A stretch of DNA of 64,000 bases from Secundilactobacillus kimchicus JCM 15530 (GTDB lineage: Bacteria; Bacillota; Bacilli; Lactobacillales; Lactobacillaceae). The notes beneath the pieces were generated by a model. It saw nothing but the letters and a program-made list of their open reading frames with translations. It was not told the DNA's origin and did no database searches. Positions 35,660 to 45,329 of the stretch are shown here, piece after piece. The translations under genes were made by a program, and so were the position numbers. Each line of letters begins with the position of its first letter. Position 1 is the stretch's first letter. The stretch is from contig NZ_AZCX01000010.1 in the NCBI RefSeq assembly GCF_001433995.1, positions 1-64,000 of the forward strand, in the 5' to 3' direction.

Positions 35660-36571
35660 ATGATTATCCAGTCAATTAACGACCTAATTGGTCACACGCC
35701 ATTACTTGATTTAGCGATTGAAGTGCCCAATCATAGTCACATTTACGCCAAGTTAGAAATGTTTAATCCAGGTGGCAGCATCAAGGATCGGCTTGGTCAG
35801 TACCTCATCAAAGACGGGATCGAGCGAGGGAAAATTAACGATGCAACGACCATCATTGAACCGACTGCTGGTAATACGGGGATTGGCGTTGCACTCGCCG
35901 CACAACAACACGGGCTTAAGACCATTTTAGTGGTGCCAGAAAAGTTTAGTTTTGAAAAGCAGACACTGATGCGTGCATTGGGTGCGCAGTTGGTTAATAC
36001 GCCGTCCGAAAAGGGAATCAAAGGGGCGATTGCCAAAGCTCGTGACATTGCGGCGGCGACGCCCAATAGTTACGTCCCAATGCAGTTCGAAAACCCGGCG
36101 AATCCGGCGGCTTATTATCACACACTAGCCCCCGAGTTAGTGGCAGATTTGGCGCAACCTATTGATGCTTTTATCGCTGGCGCAGGCAGCGGTGGGACGT
36201 TTGCGGGGATTGCAAAATACCTGAAAGAACAAAATGCAAACATCCAAACGGTCGTTGTTGAGCCCGCTGGATCCATTTTAAACGGTGGTCCCGCCCATCC
36301 GCACAAGACGGAAGGCATCGGCGTTGAATTTATACCACCTTTTTTTGAGGATGTTGTACCAGACAAAATTTTAACAATTTCAGACGAGGACGCGTTTACT
36401 CAGGTTCGTGAAATGGCCCGCCACCAAGGCCTGTTTATTGGGAGCTCATCAGGGGCGGCGCTGGCAGCCAGTCTGCAGGTAGCCAAAGATTTACCAGACC
36501 ACAGTACGATTGTCACGGTCTTTCCAGATAGCAGCGAGCGTTACATGAGTGAAAACATTTACGATAATTAG
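35660..36571 (+). CDS. cysK: Cysteine synthase
   Basis: A 303-residue PLP enzyme of the O-acetylserine sulfhydrylase / cystathionine beta-synthase family. The Lys in [10 protein letters not shown] binds PLP, and [10 protein letters not shown] plus [15 protein letters not shown] are the phosphate-binding loops. The ATG at 35660 follows GAAAGGAAG; a longer in-frame start at 35624 lies inside the terminator and is rejected. It is first gene of a cysK-ctl-cysE operon of the type shared among dairy and plant lactobacilli. It could use either O-acetylserine plus sulfide or homocysteine. Confidence 0.92.
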   Translation: MIIQSINDLIGHTPLLDLAIEVPNHSHIYAKLEMFNPGGSIKDRLGQYLIKDGIERGKINDATTIIEPTAGNTGIGVALAAQQHGLKTILVVPEKFSFEKQTLMRALGAQLVNTPSEKGIKGAIAKARDIAAATPNSYVPMQFENPANPAAYYHTLAPELVADLAQPIDAFIAGAGSGGTFAGIAKYLKEQNANIQTVVVEPAGSILNGGPAHPHKTEGIGVEFIPPFFEDVVPDKILTISDEDAFTQVREMARHQGLFIGSSSGAALAASLQVAKDLPDHSTIVTVFPDSSERYMSENIYDN

Positions 36572-36585
36572 GGAGGATGATTCAA

Positions 36586-37770
36586 ATGGAATTTGAAACG
36601 AAATTATTGCACGGCGGGATTAGCGAAGATTCAGCAACGGGCGCGACTTCGGTGCCGATTTACATGGCATCGACTTTCCGGCAAAAAAAGATCGGTGAAA
36701 ACAAGTACGAGTATTCACGGACTGGTAATCCAACGCGGGACGCTGTTGAGGCGTTAATCGCGGAATTGGAGGGTGGCTCGGACGGCTTTGCCTTCGCATC
36801 CGGATCGGCGGCTATTAATACCGTCTTTTCAATGTTTCAAGCTGGCGACCATTTTGTGATTGGTGATGACGTTTACGGTGGCACGTTCCGCTTGATTGAC
36901 TCGGTTTTAAAGCGCTTCGGGTTGACCTTTACAGTTGTTGATACCCGGGATTTAGAAGCGGTAACCGCCGCGATTACGCCAGCAACCAAGGCCATTTACC
37001 TTGAGACACCGACCAATCCCCTGTTACGGGTGACCGATATTTCCGCCGTAGCAGAAATTGCGCACCATCATGAGTTGCTGACCATTATCGACAATACGTT
37101 CAGTTCACCGTACGTCCAACGACCACTAGAGTTGGGTGTCGATATCGTTTTGCATTCGGCTTCTAAATACCTGGGGGGCCATTCCGATGTCATCGGTGGG
37201 TTAGTCGTCACTAAGGATCACGCGCTCGGTGAAAAAATTGGGTACCTGCAAAACGCCATCGGCAGTATTTTAGCACCCCAAGAAAGCTGGCTATTACAAC
37301 GGGGGATGAAGACGCTAGCCCTTAGAATGCGCGCCCATTTAGCTAACGCGGAAGCGGTCTTTAACTTCCTAAAGAACGAACCGGCCGTTGCCAAAATTTA
37401 CTATCCCGGTGACCCCGACAACCCGGATTACGCCGTTGCTAAGAAGCAAATGCACGGGTTCGGTGCCATGATTTCGTTTGAACTTCAAGATGGTCTCAAT
37501 CCGGAAACGTTTGTTGAAAACTTACAGGTCATCACGTTAGCTGAAAGTTTAGGCGCGTTAGAAAGCTTGATTGAGATTCCGGCGTTGATGACCCACGGTG
37601 CCATTCCGCGGGAAACACGGCTCAAGAACGGCATCAAAGATGAGTTAATTCGCCTCTCCGTCGGGGTCGAAGACCAACGGGACTTACTGGCGGATCTGAC
37701 GCGGGGGTTTCAAAGTGTAAAGGAGCAGGCTGATGATGTGGCAAACGGCAAGGTCCATTCTCAAGCGTGA
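36586..37770 (+). CDS. ctl: Cystathionine gamma-lyase/synthase family enzyme
   Basis: A 394-residue Cys/Met-metabolism PLP enzyme with SRTGNPTRDAVE near the start and the PLP-Lys in HSASKYLGGHSD. It is expected to interconvert cystathionine, homocysteine and cysteine. The ATG at 36586, nine bases after GGGAGG, is preferred over 36577, which abuts that site. It overlaps cysE by 38 bases, so expression is coupled. Confidence 0.9.
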   Translation: MEFETKLLHGGISEDSATGATSVPIYMASTFRQKKIGENKYEYSRTGNPTRDAVEALIAELEGGSDGFAFASGSAAINTVFSMFQAGDHFVIGDDVYGGTFRLIDSVLKRFGLTFTVVDTRDLEAVTAAITPATKAIYLETPTNPLLRVTDISAVAEIAHHHELLTIIDNTFSSPYVQRPLELGVDIVLHSASKYLGGHSDVIGGLVVTKDHALGEKIGYLQNAIGSILAPQESWLLQRGMKTLALRMRAHLANAEAVFNFLKNEPAVAKIYYPGDPDNPDYAVAKKQMHGFGAMISFELQDGLNPETFVENLQVITLAESLGALESLIEIPALMTHGAIPRETRLKNGIKDELIRLSVGVEDQRDLLADLTRGFQSVKEQADDVANGKVHSQA

Positions 37771-38275
37771 TCCTGCGGCGCATTCCCTTGCCCAAGTGAT
37801 CTTGACCTACCCGGGCTTGCACGCCCTTTTTTGGCACCGCATCGCCCATTTTTGTGCGCGGTATCACCGTTATGTACTGGCCGGGATTGTCAGTCGGTGG
37901 TCGGCCATGACGACCGGGATTTCAATTGATCCAGAAGCGGTGATCGGGCACCGGGTCTTTATTGACCACGGGGTGGGCGTTGTGATTGGGGCGACGGCAA
38001 TTGTGGAAGATGACGTGACGATTTTGCACGGCGTCACGTTGGGCGCACGTTATCCAACGGATGTCGGCCGGCGCCATCCGGTCGTTAAACACGGTGCGTT
38101 TTTGGGCGCCAATGCGCTTATTCTGGGCGCAATCACCATTGGTGAGGGCGCAAAGATTGGCGCTGGTGCGGTTGTTTTAAGAGATGTTGCCCCGCATACC
38201 ACCGCAGTGGGCAACCCCGCGCGCCCGTTACAGTCGGCCTCTCGAAAGGTGCTGACCTTCCGCCAATTGAGTTAA
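37733..38275 (+). CDS. cysE: Serine O-acetyltransferase
   Basis: A 180-residue left-handed beta-helix acyltransferase with the hexapeptide core GISIDPEAVIGHRVFIDHG and HGVTLGA. It makes O-acetylserine for CysK. It lacks the long N-terminal domain of enteric CysE, as is usual in Firmicutes. It begins inside ctl behind AAGGAG. Confidence 0.9.
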   Translation: MMWQTARSILKRDPAAHSLAQVILTYPGLHALFWHRIAHFCARYHRYVLAGIVSRWSAMTTGISIDPEAVIGHRVFIDHGVGVVIGATAIVEDDVTILHGVTLGARYPTDVGRRHPVVKHGAFLGANALILGAITIGEGAKIGAGAVVLRDVAPHTTAVGNPARPLQSASRKVLTFRQLS

Positions 38276-38350
38276 TTTTCGGCTAGTTGAAATTTTTTTC
38301 AAAATCAGATTGACAGATTAAAAAACAGTGAGCATTATAACTGTAATTAA

Positions 38351-38608
38351 ATGAAGTGATGAAGAGAAGAGTAGGCCAATCATTATGGTGCAGAGAGCGC
38401 GAGCTACGGTGAAATCGCGACGTTAAGGGTTGGTTGAAGATGATCTTGGAGCTTTTAACCGGTGCAAGCTAGTTAAGCGGTAGAAACCCGTTATTGTTTT
38501 GGACTTTCCAGTTGGAGAGTTTCTGAGGTGGTCAGCGTGAGTTGGCTGCAAATTCGGGTGGTACCACGTGTCAACGTCCTGTTACAGCAATGTAGCAGGG
38601 CGTTTTTT
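38351..38608 (+). promoter_or_regulatory. T-box riboswitch, apparent Met specifier, before an OppA-like gene
   Basis: Stem I elements (GATGAAGAGAAGAGTA, then an upper helix GGCCAATC paired to GGTTGGTT) are followed by GAAG-ATG-A before the lower helix. By comparison with the known glycyl T-box layout the specifier is ATG (Met). The T-box GGGTGGTACCACG is at 38556-38568, and the terminator at 38574-38608 ends in six T. TTGACA at 38310 is a likely -35. It would allow expression when tRNA-Met is uncharged. Confidence 0.85.
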
Positions 38609-38630
38609 GATGAAGAAGGGACGGTTGAGC

Positions 38631-40241
38631 ATGAAGGGTAAGTTAGCAGGCATCGGGACCATTTTGGTTTTAGGCGGTCTTTTGGCGGGTTGTGGCAATC
38701 AGGCAAGTGGGACGAGTCGAACGTTGAATGTGACGTCGCAAGCCAATGTGTTGACGTTGGACCCCAGTCGAGTGAGTGACGTGGGGAGCGACTTCATGTT
38801 GGAACAGACGCTGGATGGGCTATACAAGACGAACAATAAGGGCACAATCGTCCCAGCTCTAGCAACTAAAATTGTTAAACCAACGAACGATGGCAAGACA
38901 TACACCTTTGAGCTAAGAAAGGATGCCAAGTGGGACGATGGGTCGCAAGTCACGGCCAACGATTTTGTGGTCGCCCTCCAACGGCAGGTGAACCCAAAGA
39001 CGAAGTCCCAACGGGCCCAACGGCTTCAAGACTTCGTGGGTTACAAGAACGCCTCGACTGGTAAGGCAAAGCCAAGTACGTTAGGCGTTAAAGCACTCGG
39101 AAAATATAAACTGCAAATTCAATTAACGCATGCTGTTCCGTATTTTGACTACATCTTAGCTTCCCAAATTTATCCGGTGAATATCGAAGCACTAAATAAG
39201 TGGGGAAGTAAATACGACACTGACGCAGCGCATGCCGTGTCGAACAGCGCTTATAAAATCAAGGACTGGAATTCCTCAAAGGATAGCTGGAATCTCGAGA
39301 AAAACAAGCAATACTACGATGCGGACAAGGTCAAAATCAAGAAGATTAATTTCCAAGTGGTCAAGACCCCACAAACCGGCCTTAATTTATTTGAAGCTAA
39401 AAAAGTTCAAGAAACTCAGATTTCTGGCAATACCGTCGCCATGGCCGCTAAACAGTATAAAGATGAGTTGGTCCAAAGTAAGTATGGCCAGTTGGCCTTC
39501 CTGCCTTGGAGTAATACGGATGCCACTACTAAGAATCAGAACCTTAGAAAGGCAGTCAGCGCTGCCATTGACCGCGAAGACCTCGTTAAAAACGTCTTGA
39601 AGGATGGCTCGATTGCTGCGAAGTCCATTGTGCCGGAAGGTGAGGTTAAACAAGCTGATGGTCAAGACTTTAACGCTGGGGTTGGCGATGGATTGGCGTA
39701 TAATCCAACCCAAGCCAAAGCAGATTTTGCTAAGGCTCAACAGGAGTTAGGTAAGAAGACCATCAACTTAGAAATTGTGACGGCTGATACGGATGCGTAT
39801 AAGCAGGTTGGCGAATACCTTCAAGGGCAGTTAGAAAAGCAGCTCCCCGGGTTGAAGGTGACGATTAAGACGGAACCACTGTCACAGGAAGTTAACACGT
39901 TTTCTAGCGGGAATTTCCAGACGTTGACAATGGGTTGGAGCACGGATTATCCCGATCCAATCGATTATTTAAACATTGCGGCCGATGGTGGCACGATTAA
40001 TTTCACGAAATGGCACAACGCTGAGTATCAGAAATTGATTGATCAGATTAACGATACGGATCATCAAACGGCTGCTCAACGGGTGGTGTTACAACAGAAA
40101 GCCGCTAAACTTTTGAACGCCGAGCAAGGGGTCACACCGCTGTACCAATACGCATCAGTTCATTTGCGGTCAACAGATCTGAAGGGGTTGGAATATCCCC
40201 TGATTGGGTATCAACGTTACGAGTATGTGAGTTGGAAATAG
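38631..40241 (+). CDS. OppA-like peptide-binding lipoprotein
   Basis: A 536-residue extracellular solute-binding protein of family 5. The lipobox LLAGC is at residues 16-20 after a short basic N-terminus. Family stretches include TLDPSRVSDVGSD, YTFELRKDAKWDDGS and TMGWSTDYPDP. The ATG at 38631 gives a classical lipoprotein signal; the ATG at 38610 and an upstream frame lie in the T-box terminator. No permease or ATPase is encoded next to it, so it probably delivers peptides to an Opp system elsewhere. A Met T-box suggests it scavenges Met-containing peptides. Confidence 0.88.
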   Translation: MKGKLAGIGTILVLGGLLAGCGNQASGTSRTLNVTSQANVLTLDPSRVSDVGSDFMLEQTLDGLYKTNNKGTIVPALATKIVKPTNDGKTYTFELRKDAKWDDGSQVTANDFVVALQRQVNPKTKSQRAQRLQDFVGYKNASTGKAKPSTLGVKALGKYKLQIQLTHAVPYFDYILASQIYPVNIEALNKWGSKYDTDAAHAVSNSAYKIKDWNSSKDSWNLEKNKQYYDADKVKIKKINFQVVKTPQTGLNLFEAKKVQETQISGNTVAMAAKQYKDELVQSKYGQLAFLPWSNTDATTKNQNLRKAVSAAIDREDLVKNVLKDGSIAAKSIVPEGEVKQADGQDFNAGVGDGLAYNPTQAKADFAKAQQELGKKTINLEIVTADTDAYKQVGEYLQGQLEKQLPGLKVTIKTEPLSQEVNTFSSGNFQTLTMGWSTDYPDPIDYLNIAADGGTINFTKWHNAEYQKLIDQINDTDHQTAAQRVVLQQKAAKLLNAEQGVTPLYQYASVHLRSTDLKGLEYPLIGYQRYEYVSWK

Positions 40242-40250
40242 GAGGATGAC

Positions 40251-40964
40251 ATGGCAGTCAAAATTGGAATAGCAAGCAACCACTGGATTCACCCGAGCGA
40301 TCGGTTTGATACGAACTACATTGACTACATCCAGATTGATTATGTGGATGGCATTCGTGAATCGGGCGGGGTCCCGTTCATCTTACCGCTGGGCCAGCCT
40401 GACGAAGCGGAAACGTATATCGAGTCGGTCGACGCACTGTTGCTAACGGGTGGACAAGGGGTCACACCGATTCTGTACGGCGCGGAGCCAATTAAAGAGG
40501 TTGAAGAAACCGATATCTACCGAGACGAATTTGAAATTGCGCTGGTGAAAGCGGCGGTCAAAGCGGGGAAGCCGGTTCTAGGAATCTGCCGCGGCCTGCA
40601 AATCGTCAACGTGGCGTTGGGGGGCACCCTTTATCAAGACATCTACACGCAGATCGGGGCCACTGGTAAGCACAACCAACACCCAACGTCGTGGGAAATT
40701 CCAACGCAGCATGTGACCGCTACAGCGGGGTCCTGGCTTCAAGCCAAGTTTGGTGACCGGTTCTTAGTCAACAGCTTCCACCATCAAGCCATTGACCAAT
40801 TGGGGGCTGACTTGACGACCACTGCAGTCAGTGACGACAAGGTCATTGAAGCGTTTGAATCAGCCGATGGTCAGGTTTTTGGAGTTCAGTTCCATCCTGA
40901 GATGATGTTTAAGACCCACCCGGAATTCCGCGAGGTGTTCCAGCATTTGGTGGATTTGGTTTAA
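40251..40964 (+). CDS. Class I glutamine amidotransferase-like gamma-glutamyl hydrolase (C26)
   Basis: A 237-residue peptidase C26 protein. The nucleophile Cys is in GICRGLQIVN, near residue 115, and the partner His in VQFHPE, near residue 220. The family includes PuuD-type gamma-glutamyl-GABA hydrolases. Cotranscribed with the Met-controlled peptide-binding lipoprotein, so it may release Met or Cys from gamma-glutamyl peptides; this is an inference from context. Confidence 0.82.
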   Translation: MAVKIGIASNHWIHPSDRFDTNYIDYIQIDYVDGIRESGGVPFILPLGQPDEAETYIESVDALLLTGGQGVTPILYGAEPIKEVEETDIYRDEFEIALVKAAVKAGKPVLGICRGLQIVNVALGGTLYQDIYTQIGATGKHNQHPTSWEIPTQHVTATAGSWLQAKFGDRFLVNSFHHQAIDQLGADLTTTAVSDDKVIEAFESADGQVFGVQFHPEMMFKTHPEFREVFQHLVDLV

Positions 40965-40977
40965 TCAGTTTAATTAA

Positions 40978-41241
40978 TGAAGATGAAGAGAAGAGTAGTG
41001 GGTTAGGAAATTAACAGCGAATCCCGGTGTTGATGAGAAGGGATAGTTTCTAGGACTAACGAAGATGAACTCTGAATATCTGACATGAGTGCAAGCTTCT
41101 GCCACGGTTGGATCCGTTATAATCCCAGACATCAACAGGTGTCGTAGAGGCTGCATTAGTAATAGTGCGGCGAAGTAGGGTGGTATCGCGAGTTTTCGTC
41201 CCTTAACCAGATTGTTTGGTTAGGGGGCGGAAACTTTTTTT
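40978..41241 (+). promoter_or_regulatory. T-box riboswitch, apparent Met specifier, before the M20 gene
   Basis: Stem I (GATGAAGAGAAGAGTA, helix GTTAG paired to CTAAC) leads to GAAG-ATG-A, so the specifier reads ATG as in the preceding T-box. T-box sequence AGGGTGGTATCGCG is at 41177-41190, and the terminator at 41191-41241 ends in seven T. It controls the long operon 41266-47324. Confidence 0.85.
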
Positions 41242-41265
41242 GTTGAAAGGAAAGGTGACGTCACA

Positions 41266-42411
41266 ATGACAGCAACTCAGACGGATTTAGAAACAACGAT
41301 TCGCGAGACACGGCATTACTTACATCAGTATCCCGAATTGTCGGACCACGAAGTCCAGACGACAGCGTATCTCACGAAACGATTAGTGGCACTGGGGTAT
41401 CGGATCATCACACCAGCGGGGTTAAGGACCGGGGTCATCGCTGAAATTGGTCATGGTCAACCGGTTGTTGGCTTGCGCTCCGACATTGACGCACTGCCGA
41501 TTAAAGAAGCGACCGGGCTAACCTTTAGTTCCGAAAATGACGGGGTCATGCACGCTTGTGGGCACGATTTTCACATGGCGGCATTACTGGGAGCCGCTGA
41601 GTTACTAGCTGGAGAAGCGGCGTCGTTGAACGGTACCATTCGCCTCGTTTTTCAACCGGCTGAAGAGACCCACGTCGGTGCCCAAGAGGTTCGCGATGCC
41701 GGGGGCGTTGAGGGGCTAGACGCCATTATCGGGTTCCACAATAAACCCGATTTGCCAGCGGGCACGATTGGTTTATTACCCGGTGGTCTGATGGCCGCCG
41801 TTGATGAATTCAAGGTGACGTTTACCGGGGTGGGTACCCATGCCGCCATGCCGCAGTTTGGCCGTGATCCAATTATCGCCCTGACACACACGGTTAATGC
41901 CCTGCAGACCATCGTCAGTCGAAACGAGGATCCCCAACAAACAGCGGTTATCTCGGTGACTCATATTGAAGGAGGCAACACTTGGAATGTCATTCCGGGC
42001 TCTTCGTGGTTTGAAGGGACCGTTAGAACCTTTGATCATCAGGCAAGGGCGGTTGCAAAACAGCGATTTACGGAAGTTATCAATGGTCAAGCTGCAACCT
42101 TTGGGGTTCAAGCTGAAATTAATTGGCAGACGGGGCCGGACGTCGTGGATAACAATCCAGAACTAGAAGCGGTCGTTGAAGCGGAGAGTCGCGAGCACTT
42201 CGACGTGGTGGCGCCTCAGCCATCAAATGCGGGGGAAGATTTTGCATTTTTTAGTCAGCGGATTCCAAGCGTTTTTGCCTTTATTGGCAGTCATGGTAAT
42301 TCTGATTGGCACCATGCTGATTTAAGACTAGACGATGCTGGCTTGCTTCCTGCCGCTAAGTGGTACTACTACAACGCTAAAGCCTTATTGACTTATCTTT
42401 CAACCAAATAA
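41266..42411 (+). CDS. M20-family amidohydrolase / N-acyl amino acid deacylase
   Basis: A 381-residue metallopeptidase of the M20D type. The metal ligands are in HACGHDFHMA, near residue 99, and in VFQPAEE, near residue 127. This family removes acyl groups from N-acetyl-amino acids, including N-acetylated cysteine conjugates in Bacillus. With a GNAT and an amino-acid ABC transporter in the same operon, a role in N-acetyl-S-substituted cysteine salvage is likely but not proven. Confidence 0.85.
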   Translation: MTATQTDLETTIRETRHYLHQYPELSDHEVQTTAYLTKRLVALGYRIITPAGLRTGVIAEIGHGQPVVGLRSDIDALPIKEATGLTFSSENDGVMHACGHDFHMAALLGAAELLAGEAASLNGTIRLVFQPAEETHVGAQEVRDAGGVEGLDAIIGFHNKPDLPAGTIGLLPGGLMAAVDEFKVTFTGVGTHAAMPQFGRDPIIALTHTVNALQTIVSRNEDPQQTAVISVTHIEGGNTWNVIPGSSWFEGTVRTFDHQARAVAKQRFTEVINGQAATFGVQAEINWQTGPDVVDNNPELEAVVEAESREHFDVVAPQPSNAGEDFAFFSQRIPSVFAFIGSHGNSDWHHADLRLDDAGLLPAAKWYYYNAKALLTYLSTK

Positions 42412-42428
42412 AATGGAGTGTGACGATA

Positions 42429-43397
42429 ATGACAGAATTATTGTATAAATCTGAAATTGCAACGAACGGAAAATTTGAACGGCAAGGCAATGAATTTAGT
42501 ACACCGTTTGGGGACCAAGCTGGTCAATTACCCGTGGTTGCCGGCAAGTACCGGTTAATTTGGTCAGCCGCTTGTCCCTGGGCCACCCGATCCGCAATTG
42601 TCATTAAACTTCTGGGACTAGAAGACGCTATCAGCATTGGCAAAGCCAGCCCGCTTCGGCCTAAGAAAGAATTTGCGGATTGGAATTTTGACCTAGACGA
42701 CGGGGGTGTGGATCCGGTACTGGGCATTCATGAATTATCCGAAGCCTATTTAAAGGCCGATCCTAACTATGACGGTCGCCCGACAGTGCCAGCGATTGTT
42801 GATATTGAGAGTGGAAAGGTTGTCCAGAACGACTATTTCAAACTGACGAACTACTACGAAGTTGAATGGCAAAAATTTCAAAGAAAAGATGCCCCAGACC
42901 TTTACCCAGAAAAGTTGCGGCCAGATATTGATGCTTTAAATGACATTATTTTTCACGATGTTAATAACGGTGTCTATAAAGCGGGATTTGCCACGTCACA
43001 GGCAGCTTACGAAGCGGCGTATGACCGGCTGTTTTACCGGTTAGACTGGTTGGAAGAACGCTTGAGTCATCACCGATACTTATTTGGCAATCAACTGACG
43101 GATTCGGATGTCCGGCTATATACGACGTTAGCACGATTTGACGCTGCCTACTATGACAAGTTCCGTTGCAACAAGCGCCGCCTTCGTGACTATGACAACC
43201 TTTGGGAATACGCTAAGGATCTGTATAGTATTCCAGCATTTAAGGAAGCGACGGAATTTGATGCCATTAAAATCCACTATCATACCTCGGGTCATTTGAC
43301 GGGAACAACTGATGAGTTTAAAGCCATTCCTAAAGGCCCTGATGAATCGGTTTGGCTCGCACCCAATAATCGCAATCGCTTTGAAGCACAAGCCTAA
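42429..43397 (+). CDS. ECM4/YqjG-like glutathionyl-hydroquinone reductase
   Basis: A 322-residue glutathione transferase-like protein. The active-site motif CPWATR (near residue 53) is the xi-class CPWA site whose Cys removes thiol groups from quinone or other S-conjugates. ATG 42429 is ten bases after GGAG. It is followed 13 bases later by a paralogue. Lactobacilli make little or no glutathione, so the real thiol partner is uncertain. Confidence 0.82.
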   Translation: MTELLYKSEIATNGKFERQGNEFSTPFGDQAGQLPVVAGKYRLIWSAACPWATRSAIVIKLLGLEDAISIGKASPLRPKKEFADWNFDLDDGGVDPVLGIHELSEAYLKADPNYDGRPTVPAIVDIESGKVVQNDYFKLTNYYEVEWQKFQRKDAPDLYPEKLRPDIDALNDIIFHDVNNGVYKAGFATSQAAYEAAYDRLFYRLDWLEERLSHHRYLFGNQLTDSDVRLYTTLARFDAAYYDKFRCNKRRLRDYDNLWEYAKDLYSIPAFKEATEFDAIKIHYHTSGHLTGTTDEFKAIPKGPDESVWLAPNNRNRFEAQA

Positions 43398-43410
43398 GGA
43401 GGCGTTAAAG

Positions 43411-44466
43411 ATGACAGAAAAAGAACTATCTCAAGAATTACAAGCTATTGATACAAGTGACGCAAACGCCTTTTGTGTCGTTGATTTTTCTTCCGGGAAA
43501 GCCGTTAAACGGGAAGTTGACGCGTATCAATATGAGATCTTAAGTAGCCATATTTCGACCAGTGAAAAGGCCAAAGAAGTTGCTGATGACGGAACGTTTG
43601 AACGCCAGACCAACCAATTTACCCAACGCTTTGGTGACGGCCCCGATGAACTAGCCGCTGAACCCAACCGTTATCGCTTAATTTGGGGTGAGATTTGCCC
43701 GTGGTCAAACCGGGCCGCTATTGTGCGCAAATTGTTGGGATTGGAAGACGTGATTAGTGTCGGGAAAGTCTCACCGATTCGGACGTCTGAGGGCTGGGAT
43801 TTTACGCTGGATCTGGATGACGTCGACCCGGTATTAGGGATTCACTACCTCGGCGAGGCGTACTTAAAAGCGGATGCCGAGTACAGTAATCGGGCAACGA
43901 TTCCAGCTTTAATTGATATCACGTCAGGAAAAGTCGTGAATAACGATTACCATACGTTAACTAATCAGTTTGAAGTGGCCTTTAAAGACTATCAAAAAGC
44001 CGATGCTCCCGATCTTTACCCGGTCGACTTGCGAGAAGAGATTGATCAACTCAACAGCATCTTGTTTCATGAGGTCAATAACGCGGTTTATCAAGCAGGT
44101 TTTGCTGAATCTCAACAGGCCTACGAGACCGCTTATGATAAGTTGTTTAAACGGTTGGATTGGCTGGAAGAGCGGTTGGCGACCCGGCGGTTTTTATTCG
44201 GCGACCAGCTAACCGACTCAGACGTGCGCCTCTACGTGACCCTTGCCCGGTTTGATACGGCCTACTATCCCGTCTTTCACTGCAATCGTAATCGCCTCAT
44301 TGATTTTCCTAACTTGTGGCGGTATGCCAAGACGTTGTATCGTATTCCGGCATTTCGTGATACGACGAACTTTGAAGCAATCAAAAAGGGCTATCAGTTG
44401 ATTAAGGACAATCCGTACAACATCTTGTCAAAGGGTCCGGATCAACGGATCTGGGATGAAGACTAA
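43411..44466 (+). CDS. ECM4/YqjG-like reductase, second copy with N-terminal extension
   Basis: A 351-residue paralogue of the preceding gene with CPWSNR as active-site motif. It has an extra N-terminal segment of about 30-60 residues. The ATG at 43411 follows AAGGAGG; the frame remains open upstream inside the preceding gene, but without a ribosome site. A tandem pair with CPWA and CPWS suggests two substrates in one pathway. Confidence 0.82.
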   Translation: MTEKELSQELQAIDTSDANAFCVVDFSSGKAVKREVDAYQYEILSSHISTSEKAKEVADDGTFERQTNQFTQRFGDGPDELAAEPNRYRLIWGEICPWSNRAAIVRKLLGLEDVISVGKVSPIRTSEGWDFTLDLDDVDPVLGIHYLGEAYLKADAEYSNRATIPALIDITSGKVVNNDYHTLTNQFEVAFKDYQKADAPDLYPVDLREEIDQLNSILFHEVNNAVYQAGFAESQQAYETAYDKLFKRLDWLEERLATRRFLFGDQLTDSDVRLYVTLARFDTAYYPVFHCNRNRLIDFPNLWRYAKTLYRIPAFRDTTNFEAIKKGYQLIKDNPYNILSKGPDQRIWDED

Positions 44467-44480
44467 GTGGAGGAAGACAA

Positions 44481-45329
44481 ATGAAAATAAGACAGCGTTT
44501 AACCGTTTTAGCAGCGGCCGCCCTGATTATCCTCGGTGGGTTGGGCCTTTCAGGCTGTTCAAAATCAACTAAAGCCGACAATAAGACCCAGACCATTACG
44601 GTCGGAACGTCCGGCGCGCCCAAGCCGTTTACGTACGTGAACAGTCACCAAAAGTTGGTGGGGTATGACATTGACACGGTGCGAGCCATTGCAAAAGAGA
44701 TCCCGGGATTAAAAGTGAATTTTCAAAAGACCGAGATTCCCTCAATTTTGGCGGGCCTTGATTCGGGACGCTTCCAGGTGGGGGCCAATAACTTCGCGTC
44801 CAATCCGCAACGGCGCGAAAAGTATTACTATTCAAAGCCGACGTTTAAGGACCAGTATGTGATTGTTGTGAAAAAAAACAATCATACCATCAAATCGTTT
44901 GATGACATTGCGGGTAAAACAACGATTAGCGCGCCCGGCGTCAATTTTACGACCGCCGTTGAAACGTTTAACAAAAAGGCGAAGGTTAAATCAAAGATTA
45001 CCTATTCAAACGAAGATCCGGCTAAGACGCTGCAGGACGTTCAAGATGGCAAGTACGACTACGTGTTAATCGATAAACCACTTTATCAAAATTATCAAAA
45101 GACGTACCATCTATCAGGAATCAAGGCAGTCAATTTAACTCAGTTAGATAGTAAACAGATTTCGGCAAGTACCCCGTACAGCTATTTGTTGGTCGAAAAA
45201 ACGCCAGAGGGTAAAAAATTGCTAAAAAAAATCAACGCTGCGATTACTAAAATTCAAGCGAATGGCACTGCCAAGAAAATTAGTGAAACGTACTTTTACG
45301 GTGACTATACCCCCAAAGAAGGCGATTAA
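44481..45329 (+). CDS. Amino-acid ABC transporter, substrate-binding lipoprotein
   Basis: A 282-residue family 3 solute-binding protein with lipobox LSGC (residues 23-26). It shows the family order of GTSGAPKPFTYV, LVGYDIDTVRAIA and a C-terminal KISETYFYGDY. It is followed directly by its permease and ATPase. Cystine or an S-modified cysteine is a reasonable substrate, given the operon, but the sequence alone does not decide. Confidence 0.88.
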   Translation: MKIRQRLTVLAAAALIILGGLGLSGCSKSTKADNKTQTITVGTSGAPKPFTYVNSHQKLVGYDIDTVRAIAKEIPGLKVNFQKTEIPSILAGLDSGRFQVGANNFASNPQRREKYYYSKPTFKDQYVIVVKKNNHTIKSFDDIAGKTTISAPGVNFTTAVETFNKKAKVKSKITYSNEDPAKTLQDVQDGKYDYVLIDKPLYQNYQKTYHLSGIKAVNLTQLDSKQISASTPYSYLLVEKTPEGKKLLKKINAAITKIQANGTAKKISETYFYGDYTPKEGD